The notes below the pieces were generated by a model. The model ran no database searches. It had not been told where the DNA came from and saw only the letters and a list, made by a program, of their open reading frames with translations. From contig VRMN01000003.1 of the NCBI GenBank assembly GCA_008690995.1, positions 1,736,001 to 1,800,000 of the forward strand: a stretch of 64,000 bases of DNA, in the 5' to 3' direction. Numbering within the stretch: position 1 is the first letter of the stretch; every line of letters starts with the position of its first letter. Shown here in pieces: positions 50,726 through 60,874 of this stretch. Source of the DNA: Porphyridium purpureum (Eukaryota; Rhodophyta; Bangiophyceae; Porphyridiales; Porphyridiaceae). The translations under genes and the position numbers were made by a program.

Positions 50726-52723
50726 TCATTTCGCCTTGGTGGTGTGGTGATTGGCGGCTGCGAGCCATGCGAGTGCCAGGGAATGGAGCGCCATGCCCAC
50801 AACCGCGATGCTGCCGGTGACCAGAGGCGAAGCGGCGCAGCTTGCAACTCCGTAAGCGCCGCAAAACTCCCGCACGAGCGCCCAGGTGCTGCGCAACGCA
50901 AGCAGCGCGAGCGTGACTGAAATCACGCGTCGCAGCGTATGGCTGGCACCTTTTTGAAGCCCGCGCTCGATGGGCATGCGGGTGCAGAGCCAAAGACTCG
51001 GGAAGTAGCCCCCGGCTAGCCAAAATAAAACATGTAAATGAATGTCAAAGCGCGCATGCACGAGCCGCCCCGGTTCAGGCGAAAATGTGCCGTACAAGGT
51101 GACCAGGTGTTGACCGATATGTTCTCCGTCCAGCATGTGTGGGACAATAAGAAGCGGTCCACAAGCTAGCACGAGAGTAAAGACCACCAAGAATAGCCGG
51201 ACGCGGCGACCTACGGCCGACGGAGCATACTCAGAAGCACGTAGGGACAGAACGAGTACCCCTAATCCCGCAAACAGACAAAAGTAGCAGAGCTGCACAA
51301 AGACGCGTACGAAGTTGGAATACAAAAGAAAGTGATGAAACCCATGCACCAGCTGCTCAACGTGGGACATACCAATGTCATTTCCACAATCTGAAAAGCA
51401 CACTTGTACGGTGCTGTCTCGTACAATCAACGTGAGCCTGCCTCGCGGGTACTTGGTCGGCTCGACGACGAGCGTGTAAATTGCGTAAGGATTGGATTCA
51501 GAGAGTATCGCTTGCCCGATGTACTCATCTTCTTGGCCAGGTGCTTGGATAAACACTTCTAGTTCAGCTTCCGCAAGCTCTTCACTCGAGAGAGGATGAA
51601 TCACAGAAATGCGAACAGAAACAAGATGGCGCTCTCCGTCGCCGACGGGATCCTCAACGTGTGCAAACATGCATGTTTCACGAAGCTGGCAAAGAACATA
51701 TTGCCACATGCCACCACGCCATATCAGGATGCGATACATTTCCTGGAGCCAAACGCTGGGTGCCTCCATCTCTTCCTGGTACTGCAGTTCCTGCGTTGTC
51801 ACCTCAAAAGCTGGAGATGTGCACAAACGCCTTGTTTGTGCACGCATACCGTTAGGGGCTATCCCAAGAAGCGAATGCAAATGCCCGGACAATCGAATGT
51901 CGACGTCTAGTTTCATGAATCGCTCGCGCGCGTCGCTGCTATCGAAAGACAAGATGCTCGGCGGAAAATGGGACAAAAGAACAATCGATGCGATATCGAC
52001 TTCAACATGATCTTCTGCGACGCCTTTCGCCACGAAATGGCCACTCCTTGCGCGATTAACGAGCTCTTCTAGTTCGCGTAAGGTCTCGGTCTCTACGTGG
52101 CCGAAAAAATTGAGTGGCGCATGGAATCCTGGGTCTGCGGGTGCGTGAAGGGCTATCATCAAGAAATGCGTATTGTCACTCGCAGACATGATACGATAGT
52201 GAAGCCGTCGTGAAGTGCTGGTCGCCGCCGGCTCATTCGTAGCGTATCTAGAGAAGAAATCGGTGTCTGACATCCAGTGAGGCACGCCGAGGCTATCATG
52301 GTTTCCACGCGCTTCCAGCACGTTGTGCAAACGCTTGCGCAACGCCACATACTGCATCCATTCTGCCTCATCTTGATGCGATCGCTTACCCAGCACGCCT
52401 GGCCACCGAAGCGGGAGCGCTTTCGCGTTCACCAGATCCCCGCCAAGCAGCACGCCAGTCGGCTGGATTCTCTGTGAACACAAATCGACCAGATCACGAA
52501 AATTACGTATTGAGAGCCCACCATCCAACTCATGTGACTGAATATGCAAGTCTGTTGCATGAACAAACATCGCGCTCGCGTGCCGCTGAACAAGGCGACG
52601 TCTGCACTGGCCGGAACGCTCGAGTGACAACGGACGGTTCACGAACAAGATGAGCAGCACTCCCACGGCCATCAATGTGGCAAAGACGAGCTCATGCTGG
52701 AACCCGGCGGCTCGAAGGCCCAT
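50726..52723 (-). CDS. TMEM62-like membrane metallophosphoesterase, 665 aa
   Basis: Calcineurin-like phosphoesterase domain facing the lumen or outside, followed by a membrane region, the layout of TMEM62. An N-terminal hydrophobic helix (about 11-29) acts as signal anchor. Metal-site motifs are complete: FVHATDLHIQ (DxH), GVLLGGDLVNA (GD), EARGNHDS (GNHD), IVLLSHFPPS and RLSGHLHS (GHxH). The C-terminal 200 residues have about six hydrophobic segments. The first ATG in frame is 52721-52723. Substrate unknown. Confidence 0.85.
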   Translation of the reverse strand: MGLRAAGFQHELVFATLMAVGVLLILFVNRPLSLERSGQCRRRLVQRHASAMFVHATDLHIQSHELDGGLSIRNFRDLVDLCSQRIQPTGVLLGGDLVNAKALPLRWPGVLGKRSHQDEAEWMQYVALRKRLHNVLEARGNHDSLGVPHWMSDTDFFSRYATNEPAATSTSRRLHYRIMSASDNTHFLMIALHAPADPGFHAPLNFFGHVETETLRELEELVNRARSGHFVAKGVAEDHVEVDIASIVLLSHFPPSILSFDSSDARERFMKLDVDIRLSGHLHSLLGIAPNGMRAQTRRLCTSPAFEVTTQELQYQEEMEAPSVWLQEMYRILIWRGGMWQYVLCQLRETCMFAHVEDPVGDGERHLVSVRISVIHPLSSEELAEAELEVFIQAPGQEDEYIGQAILSESNPYAIYTLVVEPTKYPRGRLTLIVRDSTVQVCFSDCGNDIGMSHVEQLVHGFHHFLLYSNFVRVFVQLCYFCLFAGLGVLVLSLRASEYAPSAVGRRVRLFLVVFTLVLACGPLLIVPHMLDGEHIGQHLVTLYGTFSPEPGRLVHARFDIHLHVLFWLAGGYFPSLWLCTRMPIERGLQKGASHTLRRVISVTLALLALRSTWALVREFCGAYGVASCAASPLVTGSIAVVGMALHSLALAWLAAANHHTTKAK

Positions 52724-52960
52724 TGCCAGAGACTGCGCTGGACCGTGAGGCGAAACCCGGCAATGTCCAAGGCCGCAACCTTGCCACTTGGCACATTCCT
52801 TCGTCTTCAACCGCGGAACGCTCGAAACTTTTGTAATCCTTTTCTATCGATTATTTTAATACTCAACAGTTAAAAATCAAACTGAGCGCGTCGCGCTTTC
52901 GGACTGCGGCCGTCGCGGGTTGGAGTTCGTGGTGTGAGACGACACGAGGCGCGCTGAAAG

Positions 52961-55726
52961 ATGGCCAAGAAGACAAAGAAGCGGTTTGCCGGTGGCCGTG
53001 ATGGCCGCCGCGCGCGCGCAGTGAAAGACGAAGAGACACACCCGACCGCATTCAATTGGAGAGAGGCGCAGGAACTGCGCCGTGCTGCAGAATCGCGACG
53101 GCACGAGAATGGTGATGATGGTGATGATCATGATGATGATAATGATGATGATCGCGGTCGCGATAGTGAAGAGTACTCCGAGGAAGATAGCAACGAGGAA
53201 GACTTTGACTTTGGATTGAATGACGCACAGCATGATGCGGGGCATGACGAGAGAACACGTGAGAGGAATGACAGGTCCAAACGCTCGGAGCCAGAATTGT
53301 CGACCTCAGAGGAGGAGGACGACGAGGACGGCGTTCTGCTGTCCGATTTGTTGAAGCCACAGGTTCCAGTGGATGCGTCCATGCGCGCACAACAAAAAAT
53401 TATTCAGAATCGGCTCTTGCCCAAGCCACGTAAGAGTAGGGATGCTCACTCAGATGGAGACGATTCCGCATCACACAGTGGGACGGATGGAGAGCTCGGG
53501 CGAGGTGATGAGTCAGACTTCGATTCAGGTAAGGATGATGAAGCCAGTGCACTTGCTGCGTCAGATGACGAGAGTGATTTAGATGACAAAGATGAAGATT
53601 CAGACTTGGATCGACACGAGCGCACACTTGCTGCGGTGACTGGACGGCGGATTCGGGTGCGTGAGCATGGCGCAAAAGCACTCACGAGAGATGCTGCATC
53701 TCGTGCCACCGTGGCCAAGGCGTCAGTCGCGGAATTGCTGGGGGCCCTAAGAGGTGGAGAGCTGGACGGGCGCCTGGAAGAGATCACGAAAAAGGTGGAA
53801 AGGCTCGAGCGCACCAAAGTGGAAGCGCCCCAGAAATCACAGGTGGAAATTGCAAAGATGGAGCGCACAGTGGCATACGAGCAGGATGTCAAGGAAGTCA
53901 GCCGCTACCAGAGGATGGTAGACAAAAATCGGAAGGCGCCGCAGTTGTCGTTTCCTCTGCCGACACAACGCGTAGAGCCGCGCGCGCAGCGTGTCAAATC
54001 GAGCGCGGACGTTGCATCTTCCTTTCGGCCGTCGCGGCCGCTAGAGCAGCAGATTGAGGACATTCTGAAGGCGGCGCGGGTCTCGCGAGATGCGGAAGCG
54101 CAGCAAAGCGAAGAGCAAGGTCTGAAGCAGCTGAGCAGAGACGAAATGCTGAAGCGCACCCGTGAACTCGCGAGAATGCGCGCACTGCTTTTCTACGATG
54201 AAAAGCGAGCCAAGCGCATCAAAAAAGTCAAATCGAAAAAGTTTCGCAAGCTGTTGCGCGCGGAGAAGAAACGAACCCGGGCCGATGATGACGAATTGGA
54301 CGAGCTCGACGACCCAGAGCTCACAGCTGAGCGGCGCGAAAAGGCGGAGCGGCGACGCGTGGAAGAGCGCATGACGCTTCGGCATCGAAACAACAGCAAG
54401 TGGGTCAAGCGCCAGCTGCAGCGTGGTACGGGGCAGCATGATACGAGCGTGAAGGACGCCATCAACGAGCAGTTGCAACTGGAGCGTGAACTGAAACGGA
54501 AGACTAAGGCCACCCATTCGGACTCAGAAGGCGAATCAGATTCAGAGTTCGAAAGTGGGTATTCGTCTCTTGACGACGGCGAACAGAAGCAAGACGCTGC
54601 GAGTGGAGGGACCAAAGAGCGCGCACCTCGAAAGGGCCTGTTCAATATGAATTTTATGCAGCGTGCCATGGAGAAGCGAAGGCAGGAGGCAAACGCACTG
54701 CTTGCTGAGCTGCCTGGTGAAGATGGGGACCCGTCCTTCAGCGAGGACGTGCCCGTCCTTGGGCGACGGACATTTGGGAAATCCACCCTCGCAGAGAAAA
54801 CAAACAATGCCAAGGTTCCTGCAGAACTCGATGCGGATCCATTAGACACGCTCCAGCCACAGGCGGGGGAGGAAGACGACTTGGAAGCCTTGGAACATCG
54901 GATGAACGTCGAGGTGCGCGAGCAGAGGGACCAGTATGCAGAGGCGCAAAAGTCGTCAGCCGTGGCTGCCGCTATCCAGGCGCTGGGAGCGCATCAAGTG
55001 AAATCTCCGGTCCAAAGCGTGAACGAATGGCGGGAAGAGGAAGTGAGATTTGTTGATAAGGCACAGCCTGCGAAGGCATCGAAGAGTATTTCCAAGGCAG
55101 TGGCTAAAGAAACGAAGCCTGAGCCGGCGCAGCCACGTGCAGTCGGTATCGCTCAGGACAAGGCGTTGAACATGCGTCTTATCCAGGAAGCTTTCGCAGG
55201 TGCCGGGGCAGAGGTCGAGGACGAGTTCGAGAGAGAGAAGCAGGCTGCCGCGGATGAGTCGTTGGACAAGCATCTGCGCAAGGACTCAATTCAAGCAAGC
55301 GTTGTGCACATGCCTGGCTGGGGTAGTTGGGGTGGTGAAGGCGCGCGCGTCAATGAAAAGCGGCTCAAGGATGAGGAGACGAACAAGACCGCGCTCCTGC
55401 ATGCGCGCGATGCAGCTCTTGCGAAGCGCAAGGACATGAAGCGCGGGATGGAGCACGTAATTCTCAACGAAAAGCGACACAAAGCCGGGGTTGATTTAAC
55501 GGTACCGGCTGCACCTTACCCTTTCCGTTCAGGAGAGCAGTACCACGCGTCGCTCGCCATGCCCCTCGGGCGTGATTGGCAGACCCAACTCAACCACAAG
55601 AAGTTCATCGAACCGGCTGTCATTGCCAAAGCCGGTGTGCCCTTGTTGCCGATGCGGGCACTCCCCCTGAGCCATGGCGCGGCCGCAGCGGCGGCAAGGT
55701 CGCGCCGTAAACCGTTTCTTCAGTAG
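52961..55726 (+). CDS. UTP14: UTP14 small-subunit processome protein, 921 aa
   Basis: Nucleolar 18S rRNA processing factor that activates the helicase Dhr1. Family marks: SRYQRMVDKNRKAPQLSFPL, KKVKSKKFRKLLRAEKKRTR, LRHRNNSKWVKRQLQRG, KGLFNMNFMQRAMEKRRQEA, the late HMPGWGSWGGEG, and a C-terminal VILNEKRHKAGVDLTVPAAP then PYPFRSGEQYHASLAMPLGR. Long acidic tracts fill the first third, including a GAT-repeat-encoded Asp run (53111-53152). Together with NOL10 it marks ribosome biogenesis in the window. Confidence 0.96.
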   Translation: MAKKTKKRFAGGRDGRRARAVKDEETHPTAFNWREAQELRRAAESRRHENGDDGDDHDDDNDDDRGRDSEEYSEEDSNEEDFDFGLNDAQHDAGHDERTRERNDRSKRSEPELSTSEEEDDEDGVLLSDLLKPQVPVDASMRAQQKIIQNRLLPKPRKSRDAHSDGDDSASHSGTDGELGRGDESDFDSGKDDEASALAASDDESDLDDKDEDSDLDRHERTLAAVTGRRIRVREHGAKALTRDAASRATVAKASVAELLGALRGGELDGRLEEITKKVERLERTKVEAPQKSQVEIAKMERTVAYEQDVKEVSRYQRMVDKNRKAPQLSFPLPTQRVEPRAQRVKSSADVASSFRPSRPLEQQIEDILKAARVSRDAEAQQSEEQGLKQLSRDEMLKRTRELARMRALLFYDEKRAKRIKKVKSKKFRKLLRAEKKRTRADDDELDELDDPELTAERREKAERRRVEERMTLRHRNNSKWVKRQLQRGTGQHDTSVKDAINEQLQLERELKRKTKATHSDSEGESDSEFESGYSSLDDGEQKQDAASGGTKERAPRKGLFNMNFMQRAMEKRRQEANALLAELPGEDGDPSFSEDVPVLGRRTFGKSTLAEKTNNAKVPAELDADPLDTLQPQAGEEDDLEALEHRMNVEVREQRDQYAEAQKSSAVAAAIQALGAHQVKSPVQSVNEWREEEVRFVDKAQPAKASKSISKAVAKETKPEPAQPRAVGIAQDKALNMRLIQEAFAGAGAEVEDEFEREKQAAADESLDKHLRKDSIQASVVHMPGWGSWGGEGARVNEKRLKDEETNKTALLHARDAALAKRKDMKRGMEHVILNEKRHKAGVDLTVPAAPYPFRSGEQYHASLAMPLGRDWQTQLNHKKFIEPAVIAKAGVPLLPMRALPLSHGAAAAAARSRRKPFLQ
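53111..53152 (+). repeat. GAT trinucleotide repeat coding for Asp in UTP14
   Basis: Imperfect GATGAT repeats within the coding region, giving an Asp-rich run. Confidence 0.8.
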
Positions 55727-55877
55727 GAGCAGATCTCAATTTCCTTTGCCCAAGTACAACAACATACGCAACGCTGTTCTCTGTTATGCACGAATACATG
55801 TAATACTCTCTAGATATCCCGCGTTTCTCAGATTTCCAGAGCTCGGCCGCGGGACAAGCGGCGTGACGCATAGCGGC

Positions 55878-57842
55878 ATGTCTGCAGAGACGAGTAGTCA
55901 CACGAACAACAGAAGTAGCTCTCGAACGCAGACACACGTGCTGATTCTCGTATGCGTGGCTTTGCTGTGCCTGATTGCGGCCGCGAGCGTGTCGAAACTA
56001 GGTGTGCAGTTGCACTTGACGGGCAACACTGCAGCTGTGGTTGTGCCCGAGGTACGTGGTCGAGCAGATACGCCGCTCGATAGCGTCGACCCGCAACTAC
56101 AAGTTCAGGGGCAGCCACATGAATCGGAGCGGGAAGACGACGAGAACAAGGCGGAGGGATCGGAGCCGAATGGGACCGAGAAGCGGATTTCAGATGGACG
56201 TGAACGGAGTCGCCGAATGGCCGAATCGTTGTGGTATCCCAGTTTGCAGTGTTCGGGAGATTTTGTTCTTGACGCACACGAAGCAGACAAGGTGTGGTCG
56301 CCATCACATATGAATTTGAATCCTACCGAGTGGACGTGGCTCTTTCAAGGCCAGGTTATTGTGAGGGAGACCGCGATCGACCATCGACCCGCCGCTCAGC
56401 GCTTTCTAACGAGCGACTCGCACCACCGTATGCTAGTCTTGCTTTCCATGAGCAGCAATTTTAGTATCGAACAAGACAGCGCGTGGGCACGCCTGCCCGC
56501 AGTGAACGCGTCAGAGTACCAGCCGCATCGCTTGGAAGAGGTCCCGAGGCTCCGAGCGGACGCTTACCCGCTGACAGATCGATACCGGCAGCTTGAGAAG
56601 AATCCCAAGGTGATGGACGCGGACTGGGTACTGGCCATTGAGCTGGACCCTGGCACAAACTTGAGCACACACAGTCGCCGCATGGTCGAGTACGGATTCG
56701 CGGTCCACATGCGCGCGCCCCAAGACAGCGAACATCAGCCAATTGCACTGACCTTTTCTGGCCGGCTCGCTCTGGCTTGCGCAAGCGGTTGGGAAGAAGC
56801 GTACTTATTGCCCCACCACATTCCACATCGATCCGCTCAGTGTAGTGACAGCAGCGGTGCTGTGGTTATTGCTGGTAGCGCTCTCTTTGGACCAAAGCTG
56901 CGCGACGCGCGTGAAGCTGCGCATTTTATCGCGCGCTCTTTGCACGGGCCGGTGAGGTTTGATTTCGTCGGCGTTCCAGTAGCGATGGAGTACAGCATGG
57001 CCAGGATTGAGCACGAGTGCCATTCGGTACGATGCATGATTCACAAACATCTGCTCAACTTGCAATTGCTACAGAAAGTGGAACGAGATGTACGCACGGA
57101 GCTTCGTGTGCTTGGTCTCTCACCAAATTTAACTCACCAAGTGGCGTTTTTCCCGTTTTGCCGCTTGGGCAGCCTAGTTATGAGTGAGGCCGGATCTCCA
57201 TGCAAAGTCTCGTACTATCGCTCGCAGTACGTGTCGCTCATGCTGACGTACTTGCTCTACGCGCCGCGCTTCCGCTGGCTCACGGTGTACGACGTGGACG
57301 AGTTTGTGGCGCCGCTAGGCTCGGTGCATGGAAGCGCGCGTGCGTGGCGCAAGCAAGTTTCAGCGACGAGCGTCTTCGATCAACTTGGGAAGTCTGCCGT
57401 GGTCATACCATGGCACAATGTGCTCGTGCGAACGGCCGAGGATCGTCGTGCGCTGAGTCGGCAGCTGATTCGCAGCACGATTGGCCAAGACGGACAGACG
57501 GCAGATTACCCGCGGCTGTACAACCGTGAGTGTGCGGTCTCGCAGAGCTGCACGTACATGGCGCGCCGCTCAAACGGCAAGCCTGCGATCTCGTGCGAGA
57601 AAGGCATGCAGATCAGCATCCACCACGCGTTCACGCTCAGCGAGCATGCGCGGAGCATTGTGGACGTGGACACGATCCGCGTTCTGGACGAAAGCCTCAA
57701 CTCATCCCTTCTGCGCATCTGGCATGCGCGCAGCCAAATCCGGCCCGGGTTCGAGAACTGCTGCTTATATGTCCCCGACAACCTCACATGTGACGCCGAC
57801 TGGTGGCCGCATGCTCACACGCGCAAACCGCAAGTCGCGTAG
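55878..57842 (+). CDS. GT92-family (DUF23) glycosyltransferase, type II membrane protein, 654 aa
   Basis: One membrane helix near the N-terminus (THVLILVCVALLCLIAAASV, about 20-39) and a long lumenal domain. The GT92 core is C-terminal: KVSYYRSQYVSLMLTYLLYA then FRWLTVYDVDEFVAPLGS, with the DVDEF metal motif, and later CEKGMQISIHHAFTLSEHAR. GT92 members transfer galactose in animals and plants (galactan synthase GALS), which would suit the galactose-rich walls of red algae, but this is inference. The chosen ATG 55878 avoids overlap with UTP14; an earlier in-frame open stretch runs into it. AATAAA is at 57931-57936. Confidence 0.85.
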   Translation: MSAETSSHTNNRSSSRTQTHVLILVCVALLCLIAAASVSKLGVQLHLTGNTAAVVVPEVRGRADTPLDSVDPQLQVQGQPHESEREDDENKAEGSEPNGTEKRISDGRERSRRMAESLWYPSLQCSGDFVLDAHEADKVWSPSHMNLNPTEWTWLFQGQVIVRETAIDHRPAAQRFLTSDSHHRMLVLLSMSSNFSIEQDSAWARLPAVNASEYQPHRLEEVPRLRADAYPLTDRYRQLEKNPKVMDADWVLAIELDPGTNLSTHSRRMVEYGFAVHMRAPQDSEHQPIALTFSGRLALACASGWEEAYLLPHHIPHRSAQCSDSSGAVVIAGSALFGPKLRDAREAAHFIARSLHGPVRFDFVGVPVAMEYSMARIEHECHSVRCMIHKHLLNLQLLQKVERDVRTELRVLGLSPNLTHQVAFFPFCRLGSLVMSEAGSPCKVSYYRSQYVSLMLTYLLYAPRFRWLTVYDVDEFVAPLGSVHGSARAWRKQVSATSVFDQLGKSAVVIPWHNVLVRTAEDRRALSRQLIRSTIGQDGQTADYPRLYNRECAVSQSCTYMARRSNGKPAISCEKGMQISIHHAFTLSEHARSIVDVDTIRVLDESLNSSLLRIWHARSQIRPGFENCCLYVPDNLTCDADWWPHAHTRKPQVA

Positions 57843-58202
57843 AAAATCAGCGGCACTAACTGTACACTACCAATTTAGCCCCCTTCCCTCTCTTCGTGGT
57901 CCACTTTACTGAATCACCGTACTCACTCTTAATAAAACAGACCTAAAAAATGAAGAAGTATTTTTCGACGAGAAAGTGCGATGTGGAGCACTGTACGTTT
58001 ACTGAACTCGCCGACGGCGCTCAGGGCTGCTCGGGAACTTGCAAATCTCACGCCATTGCGTCCGCTGTGCGAATGTGGGCGTGTGTGGCAAGACGACGCG
58101 CACGGCTAGACTTTGAAGGTGAAGGGTTGGGTGGGTGGGTGAACAGAAGTTTGTGTAGGCATACATAGAGATAGAGCGCGCGTTGGTTCAACGAGAAGCG
58201 CA
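57843..58202. promoter_or_regulatory. Intergenic, upstream of SGNH gene
   Basis: 360 bases with two ACTGTAC elements (57859-57865 and 57990-57996) and a polyadenylation-like AATAAA for GT92. Confidence 0.5.
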
Positions 58203-59675
58203 ATGCGCGGCGACGTGGAAAGCGATGCGCTGCTTGGCAAGCCGTGCGGACAGGACGGAAATGCGGCTGGCACGAGTGGAGCGCGCGGTGAGTGTGTGAG
58301 CCGCGATGGCCCCGCGCGCGCGCGAGTGCTGGGCGTCGTCGTGTTGTTCCTGATGCTGCTGGGTTGCGCAGTGATTGCACTCGCGGTGACGTCTGTGACG
58401 ACGCGTCTCCCGCATTGGCGCACGCGCGAGCAGCTGCAGAGGCTCCCGGATTTGTGGGAAGAATTAGACGCTCGCGTCAAGTCCTCCGGCTCCGGTAGCT
58501 ACGAGGTCCGCGACACGTACGCACTAGGCAATTTGCTGCGATCCGGGTACGTGCGCGTCGATGGACGCTTTTTGTACGACAATTGGCGCGGCATTCTCTT
58601 TGATTTCGTCGGCGTGCAACTGACGTTTCATGTCATGCACGCGTCGCGAATTCTGTTTCGCTTCAATGAAGGCGGCTCTGCATACTACACTGTGTTTGCA
58701 GAGCCGAGCTCGAAATGCAGGGGCGATTATCGCGCCTCTCACAAAACGGCATTTCTGCAGAATCAGGATACACTCGCCATTTCGCTCGATGTCCTCGACG
58801 GGAAGTATGTCGGTCGCTGCATGTACACCATCCGTCTTGTGAAGGAGACGGAACCTTTTCAGATGCCCTTCTTCCCAAATGCCTCTGTGTCGCGTCCCAT
58901 CGCACGGCTAGATTCCATTCAGCTGGAAAGCAGGACCGCGAAAGATCGCCAGGGAAAGACCTTCCGTGCGCGGCTCTTTCGGCACCAAGAATCAAAACAT
59001 GCGCGGCGCCTGTTGGTCATTGGAGATTCAGAGTCGGCTGGGTTTTGTGATGATGGCCCTCGCCACATGAGCCAGGACCGATACGGACAATGGAGAGAAT
59101 TTTCGCGCTTCTCCGACTCGTGGGTGTACAAGCTCGTGACTTCACTTCGTTGGGAATACGATATCGTGGCAGTGTCTGGCCGCGGCGTGGTGCGCAACTT
59201 TTATGAATCAGGGCCGTACAGCGCTGCACGGGAAGTCATGTCCTCTTTCGTCAGCCGCGCTCTGCAATCTGTCCCGGGAAGCCACGAGCGCGACGTGCCG
59301 TTTTTGAGAAAGCCGGACATTGTCATCATTTTTCTTGGTTGCAACGACTTTTTTGACGCTGCGCAGGACTTGGACTCGGTTGTCAACGTCCGCGGCTTTG
59401 AAGGCGGCCTGCAGTCTCTTGCGACAAAGTACGCAAAGGCGGGTATAAAGCTTTTCATGCTGTGCGGTGGCTATACAGATGATCGCCAAGCACCGTGTGG
59501 CCCTGTCAGCCGCGTGTGCAATAGCCTGGACAGCAGCGGCTCCGATTGCACATTTTTATACATGCCTCGAAGTCTTGTGCCGTACCCGCAATACGAAGCG
59601 TGTGCCGCACACGTGAATTCGGAGGGACAGGATATCATCGCTCAGTATGTCGCGAGTGCAATGGACGATCTGTGA
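58203..59675 (+). CDS. SGNH/GDSL carbohydrate esterase, CE2-like, membrane-anchored, 490 aa
   Basis: Signal-anchor helix at about residues 42-65 (VLGVVVLFLMLLGCAVIALA). A beta-sandwich-like domain follows with YVRVDGRFLYDNWRGILFDF, as in family CE2 acetyl esterases, then the SGNH domain: catalytic Ser in LLVIGDSESAGF, Gly in VAVSGRGVVRN, Asn in VIIFLGCNDFFDA, and His in the CAAHVNSEGQDI segment near the C-terminus. Predicted to remove (or add) acyl groups on glycans in the Golgi or outside the cell. It directly follows the GT92 gene in the same orientation. Confidence 0.85.
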   Translation: MRGDVESDALLGKPCGQDGNAAGTSGARGECVSRDGPARARVLGVVVLFLMLLGCAVIALAVTSVTTRLPHWRTREQLQRLPDLWEELDARVKSSGSGSYEVRDTYALGNLLRSGYVRVDGRFLYDNWRGILFDFVGVQLTFHVMHASRILFRFNEGGSAYYTVFAEPSSKCRGDYRASHKTAFLQNQDTLAISLDVLDGKYVGRCMYTIRLVKETEPFQMPFFPNASVSRPIARLDSIQLESRTAKDRQGKTFRARLFRHQESKHARRLLVIGDSESAGFCDDGPRHMSQDRYGQWREFSRFSDSWVYKLVTSLRWEYDIVAVSGRGVVRNFYESGPYSAAREVMSSFVSRALQSVPGSHERDVPFLRKPDIVIIFLGCNDFFDAAQDLDSVVNVRGFEGGLQSLATKYAKAGIKLFMLCGGYTDDRQAPCGPVSRVCNSLDSSGSDCTFLYMPRSLVPYPQYEACAAHVNSEGQDIIAQYVASAMDDL

Positions 59676-59980
59676 CTTTTGCATTGGGTCCATTGTTTGG
59701 ACATGCCTGCGTTTTGTTTTCGTTTTTTGGGGCTCTTCTTGAGCGATCGGTGAATTAGGTAAATACAGGTAGGAATTGCCAAGGACTTATGGAATGCCCC
59801 TTTTGGATTGAGTGAAGCACTTTCCAGCGCGATGGACGCTGAGAAGTGGCCAGTCGTGCAACCCCCTGGAAAGAAGTAAAGTACTACAGTGCACGTGACG
59901 CGGATGATACGCGCACAAAGAAAATGCTTGCAACTGTACTGAGAGCGTTTTCTACTTTTTTGGCCACTTTTCGCTTTCAA
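59676..59980. other. Intergenic, convergent 3' ends
   Basis: 305 bases between the SGNH and TraB-like stops, with one ACTGTAC at 59933-59939 and T-rich patches. No gene seen. Confidence 0.5.
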
Positions 59981-60874
59981 TCATGGCCCCAAGCTCTTCG
60001 ATGCACCTGCGATGGGTAAAAATGTTGAATGTGAATCGAGCTCTCTCCATGCACGTTCGATTCCGTCCATATGTGCCATCCCGACGACAGCAACCACGCG
60101 GCCACGCGCTCCTTGCAGTTGTTTAGCCATGAACTCGTCTCTCTCATCCAGGAGCGCGCGCGTGACGTTGGGGTAGCTATCGCGCATAGACTGAACTATT
60201 GTCCGAACGAATGGTCGATCCAGCTCTCTTTCGCCCTCGATTCCCTCAAGTACCCTTTTGATCTCGGGAAAGGGGGTTTCTCGGTCGGACCATGCGTGCG
60301 GCGTGAGCATGTTGATAAGGATTTTATCCAAGTCCTTAAGGCCAGCCTTGAGGAGCGCGCGCACGATGTCATCCTGCTCCTTGTCAAAATATACCACGTC
60401 GCAGCCCTGAATGCGTTCCGCTTCCTTGATTGCTTCGAGCAGCTCACTGCCAGGCAAGACGTTAAGCTTGCTAAAGATCTCAGTTGCTTTCTCGATTACT
60501 CCAGGAAGCTTGTTCATGTGGTCCGCTTGCCCAAATGGCAGATCCATTTTGCCGATCTCCTTCAAGATGGACGCCAGAAACCCCTCCTGGGGCTTCTCCT
60601 TTCCAACCCTTTCGCGCATGATGTTTGCGCGGTTGCGGTCCAGCTCCACGTAGACCTCATTCGGCTGCACAACACGGATCAAGTCCGACACGGCGCGCGT
60701 GCTCCCTTTACCAAGATGAATCGTGCCAATCAAGTACAGCTCTGCGCCCGTCCGGAGGGACCTCACGACAACTGGGTTCGTGTCTGACAGCTGAATGTTC
60801 TGCGCACCAATTGAACTTGCAGTACTCGACGCCGCGCGGACTCCACCCAGCGCTCTCCACAACAGCTGCCGCAT
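59981..60874 (-). CDS. TraB/PrgY-family protein, probably mitochondrial, 297 aa
   Basis: TraB-domain protein related to human TRABD, which acts at the mitochondrial outer membrane. Motifs: ELYLIGTIHLGKGSTRAVSD near the N-terminus, NEVYVELDRNR, and VVAVVGMAHMDGIERAWREL near the C-terminus (the two GxxH elements of the fold). The chosen ATG (60872-60874) gives MRQLLWRALGGVRAASSTAS, a good mitochondrial presequence. The frame is open upstream without an ATG. Confidence 0.88.
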   Translation of the reverse strand: MRQLLWRALGGVRAASSTASSIGAQNIQLSDTNPVVVRSLRTGAELYLIGTIHLGKGSTRAVSDLIRVVQPNEVYVELDRNRANIMRERVGKEKPQEGFLASILKEIGKMDLPFGQADHMNKLPGVIEKATEIFSKLNVLPGSELLEAIKEAERIQGCDVVYFDKEQDDIVRALLKAGLKDLDKILINMLTPHAWSDRETPFPEIKRVLEGIEGERELDRPFVRTIVQSMRDSYPNVTRALLDERDEFMAKQLQGARGRVVAVVGMAHMDGIERAWRELDSHSTFLPIAGASKSLGP

